From Sergeia podlipaevii (taxonomy: Eukaryota > Euglenozoa > Kinetoplastea > Trypanosomatida > Trypanosomatidae): a stretch of DNA of 18,077 bases. The notes beneath the pieces are model-generated. The model ran no database searches and was not told where the DNA came from. It saw only the letters and a program-made list of their open reading frames with translations. Where the stretch lies: the NCBI GenBank assembly GCA_030849805.1, contig JASANZ010001831.1:1-18077 (forward strand), given 5' to 3'. Positions 1 through 9,700 of the stretch are shown piece by piece. The position numbers were made by a program, and so were the translations under genes. Positions within the stretch are counted from its first letter, which is position 1; each line of letters starts with the position of its first letter.

Positions 1-77
1 TAAAACAATCATAATAGCAATAATACGCATACACACGCATAGCGTGCCCCCGAATACACGCACTATACGGGAACTAA

Positions 78-111
<34 letters not shown>

Positions 112-834
112 CCAAAAACGAAAGAAACATGCATAGAGACGAAGAGGAAAAGAAAGCGCAACTAACCAGATTGTTTATACTGACGTTCGACGCATAACAC
201 ACAAAAATAAAGAGAAAGGAAAGAAAAGTGTCGGAACAAAAAAGGATATATACAAAGAGGGAGGGAGGGAGAGGAAAAGAAGGATAAAAATGAAAAATTA
301 TTTGAATCGAGATGGAGTAAGAATGAAAAAAAAACCCCTACCTCACTTTTTTTTTTTTCCTCTTCGTAACTCTTTGTTCCTCGACTTTGCCAATTCTATT
401 CTTTCCCCATTCTCCTTTACTCTTCTTCAAAAATCGGTCTATTGCTCCCCAAACAATAATAATAATAAATGATAAATAACAAACATAATAAATTCCGGTA
501 CAGGGCAACTACACACACACACATACAAAACAACAACAACAACACTTTTTTTTATTAAAAAAGTTCCATTTTCAATGAAAAAACAAAACAAAGAAATTCA
601 AAACGTTAGCGACATCTACGGTATATTCTTTAAAAAAAAAAATACACGTCATACACATATGTGTATCATACATACGCACATTCACATACAGGCACAAGCG
701 GAATATATATATATGTATGCAATAAAGTAAAAAAAAGCAATTTCTGTCCATGGGAAAGAGAAATGACTGCTGTATCTCCTACCACCAAGTTAAGAGAATC
801 ATCACCTTTCTGTCCTTTCTCAAGTACATACTTT
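1..834. other. Spacer downstream of the VAP-like gene (3' UTR and intergenic)
   Basis: This stretch follows the stop codon of the MSP-domain gene on the minus strand, so its right-hand part should be that gene's 3' UTR. It is A/T-rich, with a (CA)16 microsatellite at 79-110, purine-rich patches around 200-290, T-runs near 349-358 and 547-553, and an AT run near 704-715. Open frames here (for example a 60-codon plus-strand frame at 290-472) are dominated by homopolymer-encoded K, F and N and have no recognisable domain. I see no gene. Confidence 0.7.
79..110. repeat. (CA)16 dinucleotide microsatellite
   Basis: Sixteen uninterrupted CA units lie in the non-coding spacer. On the transcribed strand this reads as a GU tract in the 3' UTR or intergenic RNA. 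It is likely to vary in length between strains. Confidence 0.95.
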
Positions 835-2055
835 TCACAAATCCCCAGAGCGAGCGACTGTGTTACGCGTGGAGGGCAGCTTCAGAGGACCTCTGTCCTT
901 AACCGCCTTTCCCCCCGCCACACGACCGCTCCCACCACGCCGCATGTAGAGCACGCATATATACACCACAAACATGATGATGAGCAGTACATATACTTTC
1001 ACTCCCTTCTTCTTTCCTCCGTCGCTGCCAGAGGCGGAGGACGACGCACTGAAAGGCATCTTCATGACAACATCATCACCTTGTGGAGAGAAACCCGCCC
1101 TGCTCGAGTGGTCCATCGACCCATTGTCCAGTTTCCCGCCACCGTAGTTGGCAAAGCTCGAGTGTGGTGGGGTGGAGGAAGCACCCCCGCTGGCTGCATT
1201 GCTGCTTCCTCCAGAAGCGATATCTCTTCGGAGTACGTGGATTTCTTCCTTGAGCGCACGCATCTCGTCTTGAGGTCGTCGCGCGGCTTGCTGCGATGAC
1301 GGCGAGAGAGCGGACGTGGACGTCTGCACACTGTTCCGACGCTGCTCATCGGAAACGTCGAAGTTACTGCCTGGGGTGCCTGGGCTGCGTAGGTTGAGAG
1401 CTTCATGCATGCCAAGTGGTACAATGACCGCCTCCTTCGGTGGAACTATCCTCGAGGGATCGGGTGGCGCAGCGGCATCATCGCCGCCAGAAGAGGTTGG
1501 CACGACGTTCTCCATGTAAACTTTCAAGTTGGCAGTGGGTTGCTTTGACACGTGGGCCTGCTGAATAGCTCCAGAGGATATAAGAGTCCAGATGTTTTTC
1601 GACACCTCCGTAATCTTCGAGGACGACGATAAGGCAGATAGCACCTGCTGATACGCGAGAGGTTCGTTCACTACCAGTGCATGCTCAATGGCAAAGCGTT
1701 CTTGAAACTTGCGGGCCGCACTTGGGGTGGCCGTCTTGGCGGTGCGATGGGTGAAGGAGCTGCCGCCACCGGTGTTGCCTTCATTCCCGCCCGGCACGTA
1801 GAACCTGCGTAGACCAAATCGCAGCCTATCGCCCTTATACCCTACAGGGACGCCGCCGCTGGGGTCTGTGATCAACACCGCTCCATACCGAGGGATCACA
1901 TGAAACAACTGTGGAGCACTGGACTTCACTTTGAACACTACAATGCTATTGGGCTCTACTGTGTCAGTCACAGATGGGGTCCACGTGAGTGTTATAACGT
2001 TGTCACGTGGGACATCTGGAAAGTAAAGACTATTACAGCTCGGCACGAGCGGCAT
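835..2055 (-). CDS. MSP-domain, C-terminally membrane-anchored protein (VAP-like)
   Basis: A 406-residue protein from ATG at 2055 to TGA at 835. Residues about 10-185 resemble a major sperm protein (MSP) fold. The best evidence is VVFKVKSSAP at 39-48, followed by a hydrophobic, IPRYGAVL-type strand at 54-61, matching the VAP core that reads roughly AFKVKTTAP then RPNSG. The two lysines (K42, K44) are in the region that contacts FFAT peptides in VAPs. The domain is stretched by a Gly/Ser/Thr-rich insert at about 89-113. Next come a disordered Pro/Ser linker, a short charged coiled-coil stretch (about 261-279), a Ser/Gly-rich linker, and one hydrophobic segment at 352-370 flanked by KKK and RR. 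A basic 36-residue tail follows. The architecture (MSP, coiled coil, C-terminal transmembrane helix) is that of VAP proteins, which sit in the ER facing the cytosol and tether lipid-transfer and contact-site partners. The fold call rests on motif similarity only. An MSP-like protein without FFAT binding is the main alternative. Confidence 0.8.
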   Translation of the reverse strand: MPLVPSCNSLYFPDVPRDNVITLTWTPSVTDTVEPNSIVVFKVKSSAPQLFHVIPRYGAVLITDPSGGVPVGYKGDRLRFGLRRFYVPGGNEGNTGGGSSFTHRTAKTATPSAARKFQERFAIEHALVVNEPLAYQQVLSALSSSSKITEVSKNIWTLISSGAIQQAHVSKQPTANLKVYMENVVPTSSGGDDAAAPPDPSRIVPPKEAVIVPLGMHEALNLRSPGTPGSNFDVSDEQRRNSVQTSTSALSPSSQQAARRPQDEMRALKEEIHVLRRDIASGGSSNAASGGASSTPPHSSFANYGGGKLDNGSMDHSSRAGFSPQGDDVVMKMPFSASSSASGSDGGKKKGVKVYVLLIIMFVVYICVLYMRRGGSGRVAGGKAVKDRGPLKLPSTRNTVARSGDL

Positions 2056-2149
2056 GGCTCCAAAGTCCTATAATTCCTTTTTTTTTTCTTTCTTGATGTT
2101 AACGTTACTGTTTCTTTGCTGACTTTTTGATTTTTAAAAAGACGTGACA

Positions 2150-2182
2150 CTGCAGTAGCAATATTTTTCGAAAAAAAAAAAA
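2150..2182 (-). promoter_or_regulatory. Predicted spliced-leader acceptor for the VAP-like gene
   Basis: On the minus strand a T12 tract (2182-2171) is followed by the first AG at 2151-2150, 94 nt before the ATG. The implied leader (2149-2056) contains no upstream ATG. This is the usual trypanosomatid arrangement, but the position is predicted, not observed. Confidence 0.55.
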
Positions 2183-2580
2183 TCAACCCTGCTCTCTCCA
2201 CACAAACAAACAGTGCCTGCGTACCCTGACAGCAATTATTAAAAAAAAGCAGTAAAAAGATAAATATATAAAAATAAAATTAATGTCTACGACGATATCC
2301 TGTATCTTTTCTATCCTCTTCCTTTTGATCCTTCTTTTTTTTTTTTCTTCAATATATTCAACGCACTCCTTCTCTTATATATATGCCTCTATTGAAGATG
2401 GCTGCTTACTTCGAATGCAAAACGGGGAGGGGGGAATCGAATACGTTGAAAGTACAGCGAGATACTGTACACAGAAAGTAACAACAATAATAATAATAAT
2501 AAAATGAAGAAAGATAGAGTAATAATGGTAAGAACACGTAGAAAAGGAAAACAACAACAACGAAAACTCAAAACTCCTTT

Positions 2581-2596
2581 CTCTCTCTCTCTCTCT
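2581..2596. repeat. (CT)8 dinucleotide microsatellite
   Basis: Eight CT units in non-coding spacer. They read as GA on the transcribed strand, so the tract cannot itself serve as a pyrimidine tract for trans-splicing in the direction of transcription. Confidence 0.9.
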
Positions 2597-3446
2597 CACA
2601 AGATAACCACAACTATATGTATTTAACACTTGGATATTTGCGATCAAGAGAAAGTGAGAGACAAACACTACACACAAGCAAAAAAGGAATCTGCGATAAA
2701 GAAAAGAAAGGACAAGAAAATGCGGTTTATGCAGGTGCTTGTGTATGTGCAAAGAAACTAAAAAACAACTAAATAAATAAATAAATAAACGAGTACACAG
2801 TACACAGGTATTGGATAAACGAAAAAGGTTGCACACTTAAAGCCTAAAAGGGGCACCTTGTAATGGCATAGCAATGTGTATATATTTTTTTTTTTGAAGA
2901 AGAAGAAAAGGGAAAATGAAAATATATCAAAGATGAAATAGAGAAAGAAAAGAAAAAAGGATGAAGCGTAGGACACAATATACAATGTAAAAGAAAAAGA
3001 AAAAGCAGTACTTAAAAAAGGGGTATATATATATATAATGAAACACCATGAGAGAATTGAAGCATGCCATCAATGACCCCTCGCCCTTCCCCTCCTCCCC
3101 AAAAACATTTTGGTTTATTTTTGTAGTATGCGTTGAGTTGGGCTGAGCATCCGACTCCTTGCAAAAGAAAAAGAAGAAACAATTGTAGTAAGAAAGCGAC
3201 GCTGACGCTGACACAAGCAAACACCCGTACACTACACCAGCGACAAGTGGCGAGAAAAGAAAAAAAAAGGAATGCGCGCACACACACACACATAGTTAAT
3301 TAACAATAATAAATAAAGAAAGCAAGCAAACAAGCACAGCAGTAAAGGCAAAAAGTAAAAGCATTGAAGGAGAAAGGCCATTGTGATATCAATAATAAAT
3401 AAATATATAACAAGGATATATGGCTTACCTACATAATGCTGAGTCA

Positions 3447-4502
3447 CTAGACAACGGGCTTCATCCTTTGCTGCATGGCCAACTCCGCCGCTTCCCGCAC
3501 CTCATCAAACCACTCATGTTGTAGCGCTTGCAGCGCAGTCGGACGCTGCTCCGGTACGTACTTGAGCAAACTCGCAAGCAAGTCCACCCCCTTTGGGTCA
3601 AGCACGCTTACCATGCTGAACAAGTCCTTTGACTTCCAGAAGGGAAACACATTGTTGTAGTGTGGCAACATGGAAACGCCAGGCCAGGTCTGCTCGGTTG
3701 GTGTCCCTAATACCTGAAATATTGTAATGAGTTGAGAAAACTCGCCTTCCCCGCAGAAAAGTGGCTTGCGCATCGCAAGTTCACCAAAAACACATCCAAT
3801 GGACCATATGTCGACCGCTGGTGTGTAGTGCGTCTCGCCAAGTAGGATCTCCGGTGCGCGGTAGTAGAGCGTAGTCACTTCCTGTGTGTACTCTTGCTGG
3901 TGCAAGGTGAAGGTCCGGCTGAGTCCAAAGTCGGCAATCTTGGCGATGGTTTCATCTTGCGAGATGAGAATGTTGTTGGGCTTGATGTCGCGATGTACAA
4001 TGCGACGACTGTGGCACGCGTGTAGTCCAGTCAGAAGTTGATACATAAGGAGCTTCAACTTTCGCCCAATAATTGGGGTACAGCGCAGATCAAGCATTCG
4101 CTTCAGGTCTTTGTCCAGATATTCAAAGACCAGCAAGAGCTTCCCATCTTCAGGAATGACTTCAAGGAGGCGCACAATGTTTGGGTGTCGTAGCTCCTTC
4201 AACAGCGCAACTTCTCGAATCGACGTGGACGGTACCCCGCCATCCTTGTAGCTCCACGCAATGATCTTGATAGCAACCACAGCTCCAGTGTACTTGTCCT
4301 TGCATTTGTACACCTTTCCGTAAGAACCTTCGCCAATCTTCTCCAGCTTGCAGTAGCGCTGAACACCGCACTCTTCTTCCACGTCCGCACTACCCCCATC
4401 GTACGGGTGGATGGGACATGGCTGCAGCCCTCTGAGTGTATGCGTAAAGCTATCCCCAGCGCCAGCGCCGCTGTTGCCTCGAAATTGCATTTCCATCGCC
4501 AT
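3447..4502 (-). CDS. Cyclin-dependent kinase, cdc2-related CRK family, most like CRK2
   Basis: A 351-residue Ser/Thr kinase from ATG at 4502 to TAG at 3447. A 46-residue extension with a Gly-rich part precedes the kinase domain (about 48-333). All catalytic marks are present: Gly loop GEGSYG 57-62, with S60/Y61 at the CDK2 T14/Y15 inhibitory positions; lysine K79; cyclin-binding helix PSTSIRE 91-97; Phe gatekeeper F126; catalytic HRDIKPNN 170-177; DFG 191-193; activation-loop Thr T206 in YTQEVT; and APE 216-218. It should be an active, cyclin-dependent cell-cycle kinase in cytosol and nucleus. It has TLYYRAPE where CDK2 has TLWYRAPE. Length, the N-terminal extension and a near-PSTAIRE helix fit the trypanosomatid CRK2 type, linked to G1 progression in Trypanosoma brucei. 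That subtype call is an inference (about even odds), so no symbol is given. ATG codons also occur at M3 and M5, so the true start could shift by a few residues. Confidence 0.95.
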   Translation of the reverse strand: MAMEMQFRGNSGAGAGDSFTHTLRGLQPCPIHPYDGGSADVEEECGVQRYCKLEKIGEGSYGKVYKCKDKYTGAVVAIKIIAWSYKDGGVPSTSIREVALLKELRHPNIVRLLEVIPEDGKLLLVFEYLDKDLKRMLDLRCTPIIGRKLKLLMYQLLTGLHACHSRRIVHRDIKPNNILISQDETIAKIADFGLSRTFTLHQQEYTQEVTTLYYRAPEILLGETHYTPAVDIWSIGCVFGELAMRKPLFCGEGEFSQLITIFQVLGTPTEQTWPGVSMLPHYNNVFPFWKSKDLFSMVSVLDPKGVDLLASLLKYVPEQRPTALQALQHEWFDEVREAAELAMQQRMKPVV

Positions 4503-4542
4503 CTACCAAATTAAAGGACAAGAAGAGATAAATAAAATGCAA
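4503..4542 (-). promoter_or_regulatory. Candidate proximal spliced-leader acceptor abutting the kinase ATG
   Basis: Read on the minus strand, a T-rich pyrimidine tract (about 4535-4508) runs into the first AG at 4504-4503, immediately before the ATG at 4502. There is no other AG between 4542 and 4505. If used, the spliced leader would be joined directly to the start codon, giving no gene-encoded 5' UTR. It competes with a second candidate about 215 nt upstream. Confidence 0.45.
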
Positions 4543-4716
4543 CTCCACTCTCACCGCGTATGTATACGGTGTTTTTTTATCCCCCCCTCTCTCTCCACAA
4601 TTATTTTTTTTTTTTGCTGTTCTCTCCTTGTTTTTCCTTTCCTTTCTCTCTCCCCTCTCCCTCACACACACACCGAAAAGAATATATATGATTGAATTAG
4701 GAGTACTCTCACTTCA

Positions 4717-4786
4717 CTTACAAAAGAGATAGAACAGTGAGGAGAATGAAAAGGTGGAAGAAAGAAATGAAACGGAAAGACAAACG
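4717..4786 (-). promoter_or_regulatory. Candidate distal spliced-leader acceptor for the kinase gene
   Basis: On the minus strand a long pyrimidine-rich tract (about 4786-4722) ends in the first AG at 4718-4717, with no earlier AG inside it. Use of this site gives a leader of about 214 nt (4716-4503) with no ATG, consistent with a functional leader. Confidence 0.5.
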
Positions 4787-5450
4787 CACACACACACGTA
4801 CTGCAGGTATATATGTATTCAACAGCAAATGTAGGCTAGTCAGAAAAACAAAAAAAGGCAAAAAAAAAAGAAAAAAACGTCAAAAAATTGTTTTGGAGAA
4901 CGATATATTTTATTGAACTCCGGGACGCTGGTGACGAGGAACGTATACTTGAATAGCAAAGGGTGGAAACCAAAAGTGCGTATGTATATATGTGTGTATG
5001 TGTACACGCGCAAGCTCACTGTGACAGTCTTATGGGATCCACTGCTTGCCGCTCCTAACGTTTCTTTGTCTTTCTATTTTATGTTGAGCGCACCGTCTAT
5101 GTTCTTTTTTTTTTAAAAAAAAAAAGAAGAGGATGAAAGAAAAAAAATAAAATGTATCACAAATTAATTGCTTTCTGACTTCTATTCCAAACGTATGCAC
5201 GTATACGACGGTCTCTTTCTTTCTTTCTTTTCTATTAATATCTCTCCAACCCCACTATCTCTATTTCTAAAAAAAAAAAAAAATCAAAAAAATATCGCAG
5301 CAGCTATGACGTTTATAAAAAAGAAAACAGAAAAAAAAAAGAAAAAAAGATGGCGGTAATTACGAAGCGCGTACACTAAGTTGCCAATGGAAATGTCCAC
5401 GTCAAAATACTGTTGTCGTCGTTTCGATTTTCTTTTCTTTCGCCCCTCTG

Positions 5451-5470
5451 TCTCTCTCTCTCTCTCTCTC
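5451..5470. repeat. (TC)10 dinucleotide microsatellite
   Basis: Ten TC units in the non-coding spacer, within a T/C-rich patch on the plus strand. Confidence 0.9.
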
Positions 5471-5723
5471 TGTATGCCTCTTTTATTCAATAATTCAATA
5501 GTCACACGTAGAGAGGGATGTGATCAAAAAAAAAAAAAAGAAAAAAAAAAGCGCCACAAAAGTTTCTTTTTAAAGGAAAGAAGGAGAGGAGGCAAAAAAA
5601 GAAAAAGAAAACACACACACACACAGAAAAACTATATAATCGGTAAGTATTGTTGATGTGATGATACGCAAATAGACGTAGGGATGCTACTGGCAAAGTG
5701 GTACTGGTAAGAGTAGAGAAAAA

Positions 5724-5747
5724 AACAACAACAACAACAACAACAAC
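5724..5747. repeat. (AAC)8 trinucleotide microsatellite
   Basis: Eight AAC units in the non-coding spacer (GTT on the transcribed strand), preceded by an A-rich run. No coding frame through it is credible. Confidence 0.9.
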
Positions 5748-6764
5748 AAAAAGATACTGGCAAAGAAGAGAAAAAAGGAAGAAAAAAAAAAGAAAGAGAT
5801 TGATGTTTCCAATGCTCCTCTTTCCTATTGCCGTTGCCTTCTTCTTCCTTTTCGTTTTTTTTTCTCTCACCGTGTTGTGCTTATTTATTAAATCGCGCCT
5901 ATTCAATGAAGCAGAAAACTATATATATATATGATGACCGTTGTGGGGTACTTTTCTTCTGAGCCCACTGGTTTCTTCTTCTTCTTCTGGGTAAGTTTCT
6001 CTACTTTTTTTTAAATTTTTTTCGCTGATGTTAAAGCAGCTTGATAGCGCTGCTTTATGATAACCTTTCTGTGAGTGCTTGAAAAACAAAACAAGAAAAC
6101 AGAAGAAAAAAAAGAGGAAAGAAAGAATAAGAAAAAAAAAATGTCAACAAAAAGATGATAGAACGCAAGCACGCGTATTGAATGACCTGGAAGTACATTA
6201 TAAGTCAAGCAACAAAAGCAATAACAAAACGTTCCCTGTCCCCCTCCAAAAAAAAAAAGAAGAAGTCTAACGTGCAATGACCATTGTTGAGAGAAAAAAA
6301 ATAAGCAGCGTAGATAAGAAAATAAATAACAGTAACAGTAAAAGGTATTACGTCTTCACTGTACAATGAAAAACACATATATGAGTAAGGTGTTGCGCCG
6401 CTTTCTATCAAGGGTGAATAATAGTAGTGATAACAATCAAACATAATGAAAAGAAAAAAGAAAGGAAAGAAAAAAAATGTGGGCTGTATCAAACAGTGAG
6501 GATTTAGGTATGCAGAACTCCGACAACACCCATTCTCATTCGTCCCGCATGTATCTATATGGCATTGTAAGTTGATGCTGCCTTCTCCTTCATTATAATT
6601 GTAAAGCACGGCAACAGTACAACATATGCACTGAAAGAAAAAAAAAACGGAACAGCTTAAAAAAAGAAGCAAAACTCATAAGAACTCTGTCTTTCTTCCC
6701 AGTATTTTTTCCATTTTCCTCTCACATCCTTTTGCATTTTCTATATATATATACACAAAGACCA

Positions 6765-9700
6765 TTACTTCGCCTCAGCGGCAGCAGGCACAGTAGCGAG
6801 AGCAGCTTGCTTTCTGCTTGCCATCGCCAGCAACTCCGCCAACCAATTTGAAGTGTCACTCACTAGGTCCTGCGTAATGTTCTCGAGTGTGTGCTCAAGT
6901 ACGCGTTGAGTAAGCCCTGATCGCTGCACATCCACCGACAACGCCGCACGCGGGGTGTTTCCCCCTGAGAACATCGTCTTACCCGCGATTGTTGTAGCGG
7001 CAGCACCACCGGCTCCACCAGAAGAGAAGGAAGAAGAGGCGAAGGAACCGCTCTCTGTCTGCCCAGGTGGCGACACCGGAGACGATGATAGCATGTCAGC
7101 GAACAAGGGAGCTCCTGGTACGCTGCCGGCGACGGGTCGAGTAAACAAGTTCTCATGCAGGAGCGGCTGCGTGAAAGAGGCGTCTCCACCGTGTGCACCG
7201 GAGGAAAGTGGAGGGCTTCCTGCAGCGCCACCGCCGCCGCCGCCGCCACTACCACCGACCCCAAGACCACTCGTAACGATCCCTTTACGGGCTAGATCCG
7301 TGTAGTAGAGCAGCAAGTATCGAATATCACCCGGCGCGAGCCTGGTCGCGAGCAAGGCACGCACATCCACGCTCGCCAACGCTTCTCGCTCAATCGCTGC
7401 CGCGGTGGAAAAATCATCGCAGTACATCGCGCGACGTTCGCGGGTTTCGAGGAGCAACTTCGTTGCGAACGCAATAAAGTCGCTCGACACGCGCTCAGAG
7501 ACACACTCCACCGCGATGGCCCAGTCGGCAGGAAGGGGAAGAAGTGAGGCAACATCTGCCTCTTCTTTAATATTCAGAGGAGACTTTGACGCAGTCGTTC
7601 TATTATTCACTGGAGCTCCTCCACCAATCTTTCCATCGCCTTCCTTGACCTCTCCTTCGTCACCGATGGCATCGAAAGCAGCAGCAGCCTTACTGTTGGC
7701 TCGCTGTAGCGCGCGTGTAAGACCGAGATGCAAAACATGTTTCATGTGTGTGTACGTCACCGCAGTCACGTCGCCATCCACGCCAGGAACGCGCAATACC
7801 TCCCCTGCGGCTTCGCCTCCCATGACGTATTCGGTCGAGATGGCTGCCGCCTGGGCGTCTGTTATGTACTTCCCCTTACTGTAACACTTCTGCAGCGGCG
7901 TCTGAGTGAGACGCGATGGCGCAGCACAGACGGGCATGTGCGGGTCTGGCATTCGTTGCAGCGCCACTCGAGCCGCGTGGGTGCAGAAAACATTGAGAAG
8001 TGTCTCACTGAGCTCCTCAAGCAACACGGGCTCACAGGACGCTAGCAGTTCCGCACCTGTTGGAGGTGGGGGTGGAGAAACCAGCACGCCGCTGCTACCG
8101 CTCCCTGGCATTTGACTTGCCATTCGACGCAGCGAGGGTGAACCAGGGCCGGCCAACATGCTGCCGTCGCTTGCATCCTCTGCGTCTGCGTTCGCAGTGT
8201 CGCTTGGTACTGTGTCTTCCACTTTGGGAAGAGCACTCAGAAGATCGGCAAGCGACTCCAAATGTAGACCACCACCGCCCTTATCTTGACGGCCCTTTGC
8301 AACGGTGGGAGTAGCTTGATCTGACTGCGGGAGAGCATCTTCCCGCTGGCCTTGCTGCTGTTGCTCTTCATCATGGAGGCCCGATACAGCAGCAGTATCC
8401 ACATTGTTGTCCTTCACAACGTCATCAATTTCAAAAGGAATGTCAGCTTCGCCCACTGAGGCCCCTTCCGCGTCTCCTTCCTCGTCTTCGTCATCGTCAG
8501 TGCGGATTTCATCATCAATTGTGCCGGCGGCGGCCTCCATAGCGCTAGCCAAGGTCCTCTTCGGCGACAAGCAGACAGGGGCCTTCTCACATGGAGGCTG
8601 CAGTTCCTCTAACGTCATGAGCGCCGGCGGCGGAGATGGAGACGGGGATGTGGATGAAGACGAAGAGGTAGCAGCAGTAGCAGCATCAGTAGCAGCGGTA
8701 CCAGGTGAAGGTAAGCGGGGGTCCGCGGCAGCGACGACGGCATCGCAGAGAAGGCCTTGGAAAATGTCATTACACGCCTGTATGACAGGATCCGCGTTGA
8801 TAGCGGAAGGTGGCCACGACATCGAAGATGCACCAATGCCAGCCGCATCTGCAGTGGTGGCACTACCAATGATGACCGCCTCAGCTGCTGAGGAGTCGCC
8901 AGAGGTCAAGTGAAGTGACATGGTGGCCTCACCACCGTTGCTGCTATCAGTGCTGCTGCGATGGCTACTGTCGATGCTGCTCGCGCTCTTCTCCATAGCA
9001 GCAACTTCCATTCTTCTTTCTGCATCGGCCAGCTCTGCTGCCGTTGCCGCTGTATCTCTCTCAACATTGTCATCGCCCTTAGTGGCGGCAGCGGCGGCTT
9101 CGGTAATCATTCTCTCCAGCATTGTGTCGCACGCCTTGAACACCAAAGGTGGCGGAATACACTCCACGACGGTCTTAGATGCAAGTCCTCTGCTCTCCTC
9201 CTTCTCAACTTCTTCTTCTTCTTTGTGAGCAGATGCAGCTGTCGCAGCAGAGGAGGCAGCACGCTCTGTAAGCTCCTCGTAGGTGCAAGCTTCGTCCTCC
9301 ATGATCGCAAGGCCAGCCTCTGCGCAGTCTGCCTCCATCGTCAGCACGCGTCGTGCTTGCTCTTCGAGGGACTGTATCACAGCCCGCTTCATCTGCTCCA
9401 CACCTTGTGCTTCTTCCTGTTGTTGACGCTGTTCCTCCTCCTTCTTGCGAGTTGCTTCTTCTTTCTCTTCCGCTTCACAGCGAATAGCAGCGACCGCAGC
9501 TGCTTTGACGAATGTATCCATGATGCCTTCACTGGCATCGAAAATATCATTTACGCGCTGTTGTTGCTGCTGAAGTTGATAAGCAGCAGCCTCTCTCTCA
9601 AGTGACTCCTGCTGCCGCGCCGCTTCCTCTGCTGCTGTTGCTCTCTCACGTACTTTTCTTTCCTCCTCTTGTCTCTCTCGCTCTTGATCTTGCAACTCAT

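Larger units (their letters stand above)
2056..3446. other. Spacer between the CRK gene and the VAP-like gene
   Basis: This 1.4 kb spacer holds the kinase 3' UTR (right end) and the VAP-like 5' leader (left end). It carries a (CT)8 tract at 2581-2596, an AAAT-type repeat at 2770-2789, an AT run near 3026-3037, and many A and T homopolymers. Minus-strand open frames up to about 150 codons exist (for example 2375-2836). They are made of F, L, Y, S and C from pyrimidine-rich DNA and show no domain. I see no additional gene. Confidence 0.7.
4503..6764. other. Spacer between the giant coiled-coil gene and the kinase gene
   Basis: This is the longest gene-free stretch (2.26 kb). It contains the 3' UTR of the giant gene (right end) and the kinase leader (left end). 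It includes a (TC)10 tract near 5451-5470, eight AAC units at 5724-5747, a TTC tract near 5972-5987, AT runs near 5923-5932 and 6741-6752, and many A-runs. A patch of balanced composition, unlike its surroundings, lies at about 6480-6605. Open frames on both strands are homopolymer-driven (K/R/E on one strand, F/L/S on the other) and I reject them as genes. Confidence 0.7.

Noticed and set aside
661..1519. Open frames overlapping the VAP-like gene (661-1299 plus, 1062-1424 minus, 1316-1519 plus)
   Set aside because: They overlap the MSP-domain protein, lack recognisable domains, and the plus-strand ones oppose the transcription unit.
2375..3447. Chain of minus-strand frames rich in F, L, Y and C that look like membrane proteins
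   Set aside because: A-rich plus-strand spacer always translates this way on the minus strand. There is no domain, no GC-ending codon pattern and frequent frame breaks.
5656..5690. TGATGA-like C box in the spacer, considered as a box C/D snoRNA
   Set aside because: I could not find a matching D box and terminal stem at suitable spacing.
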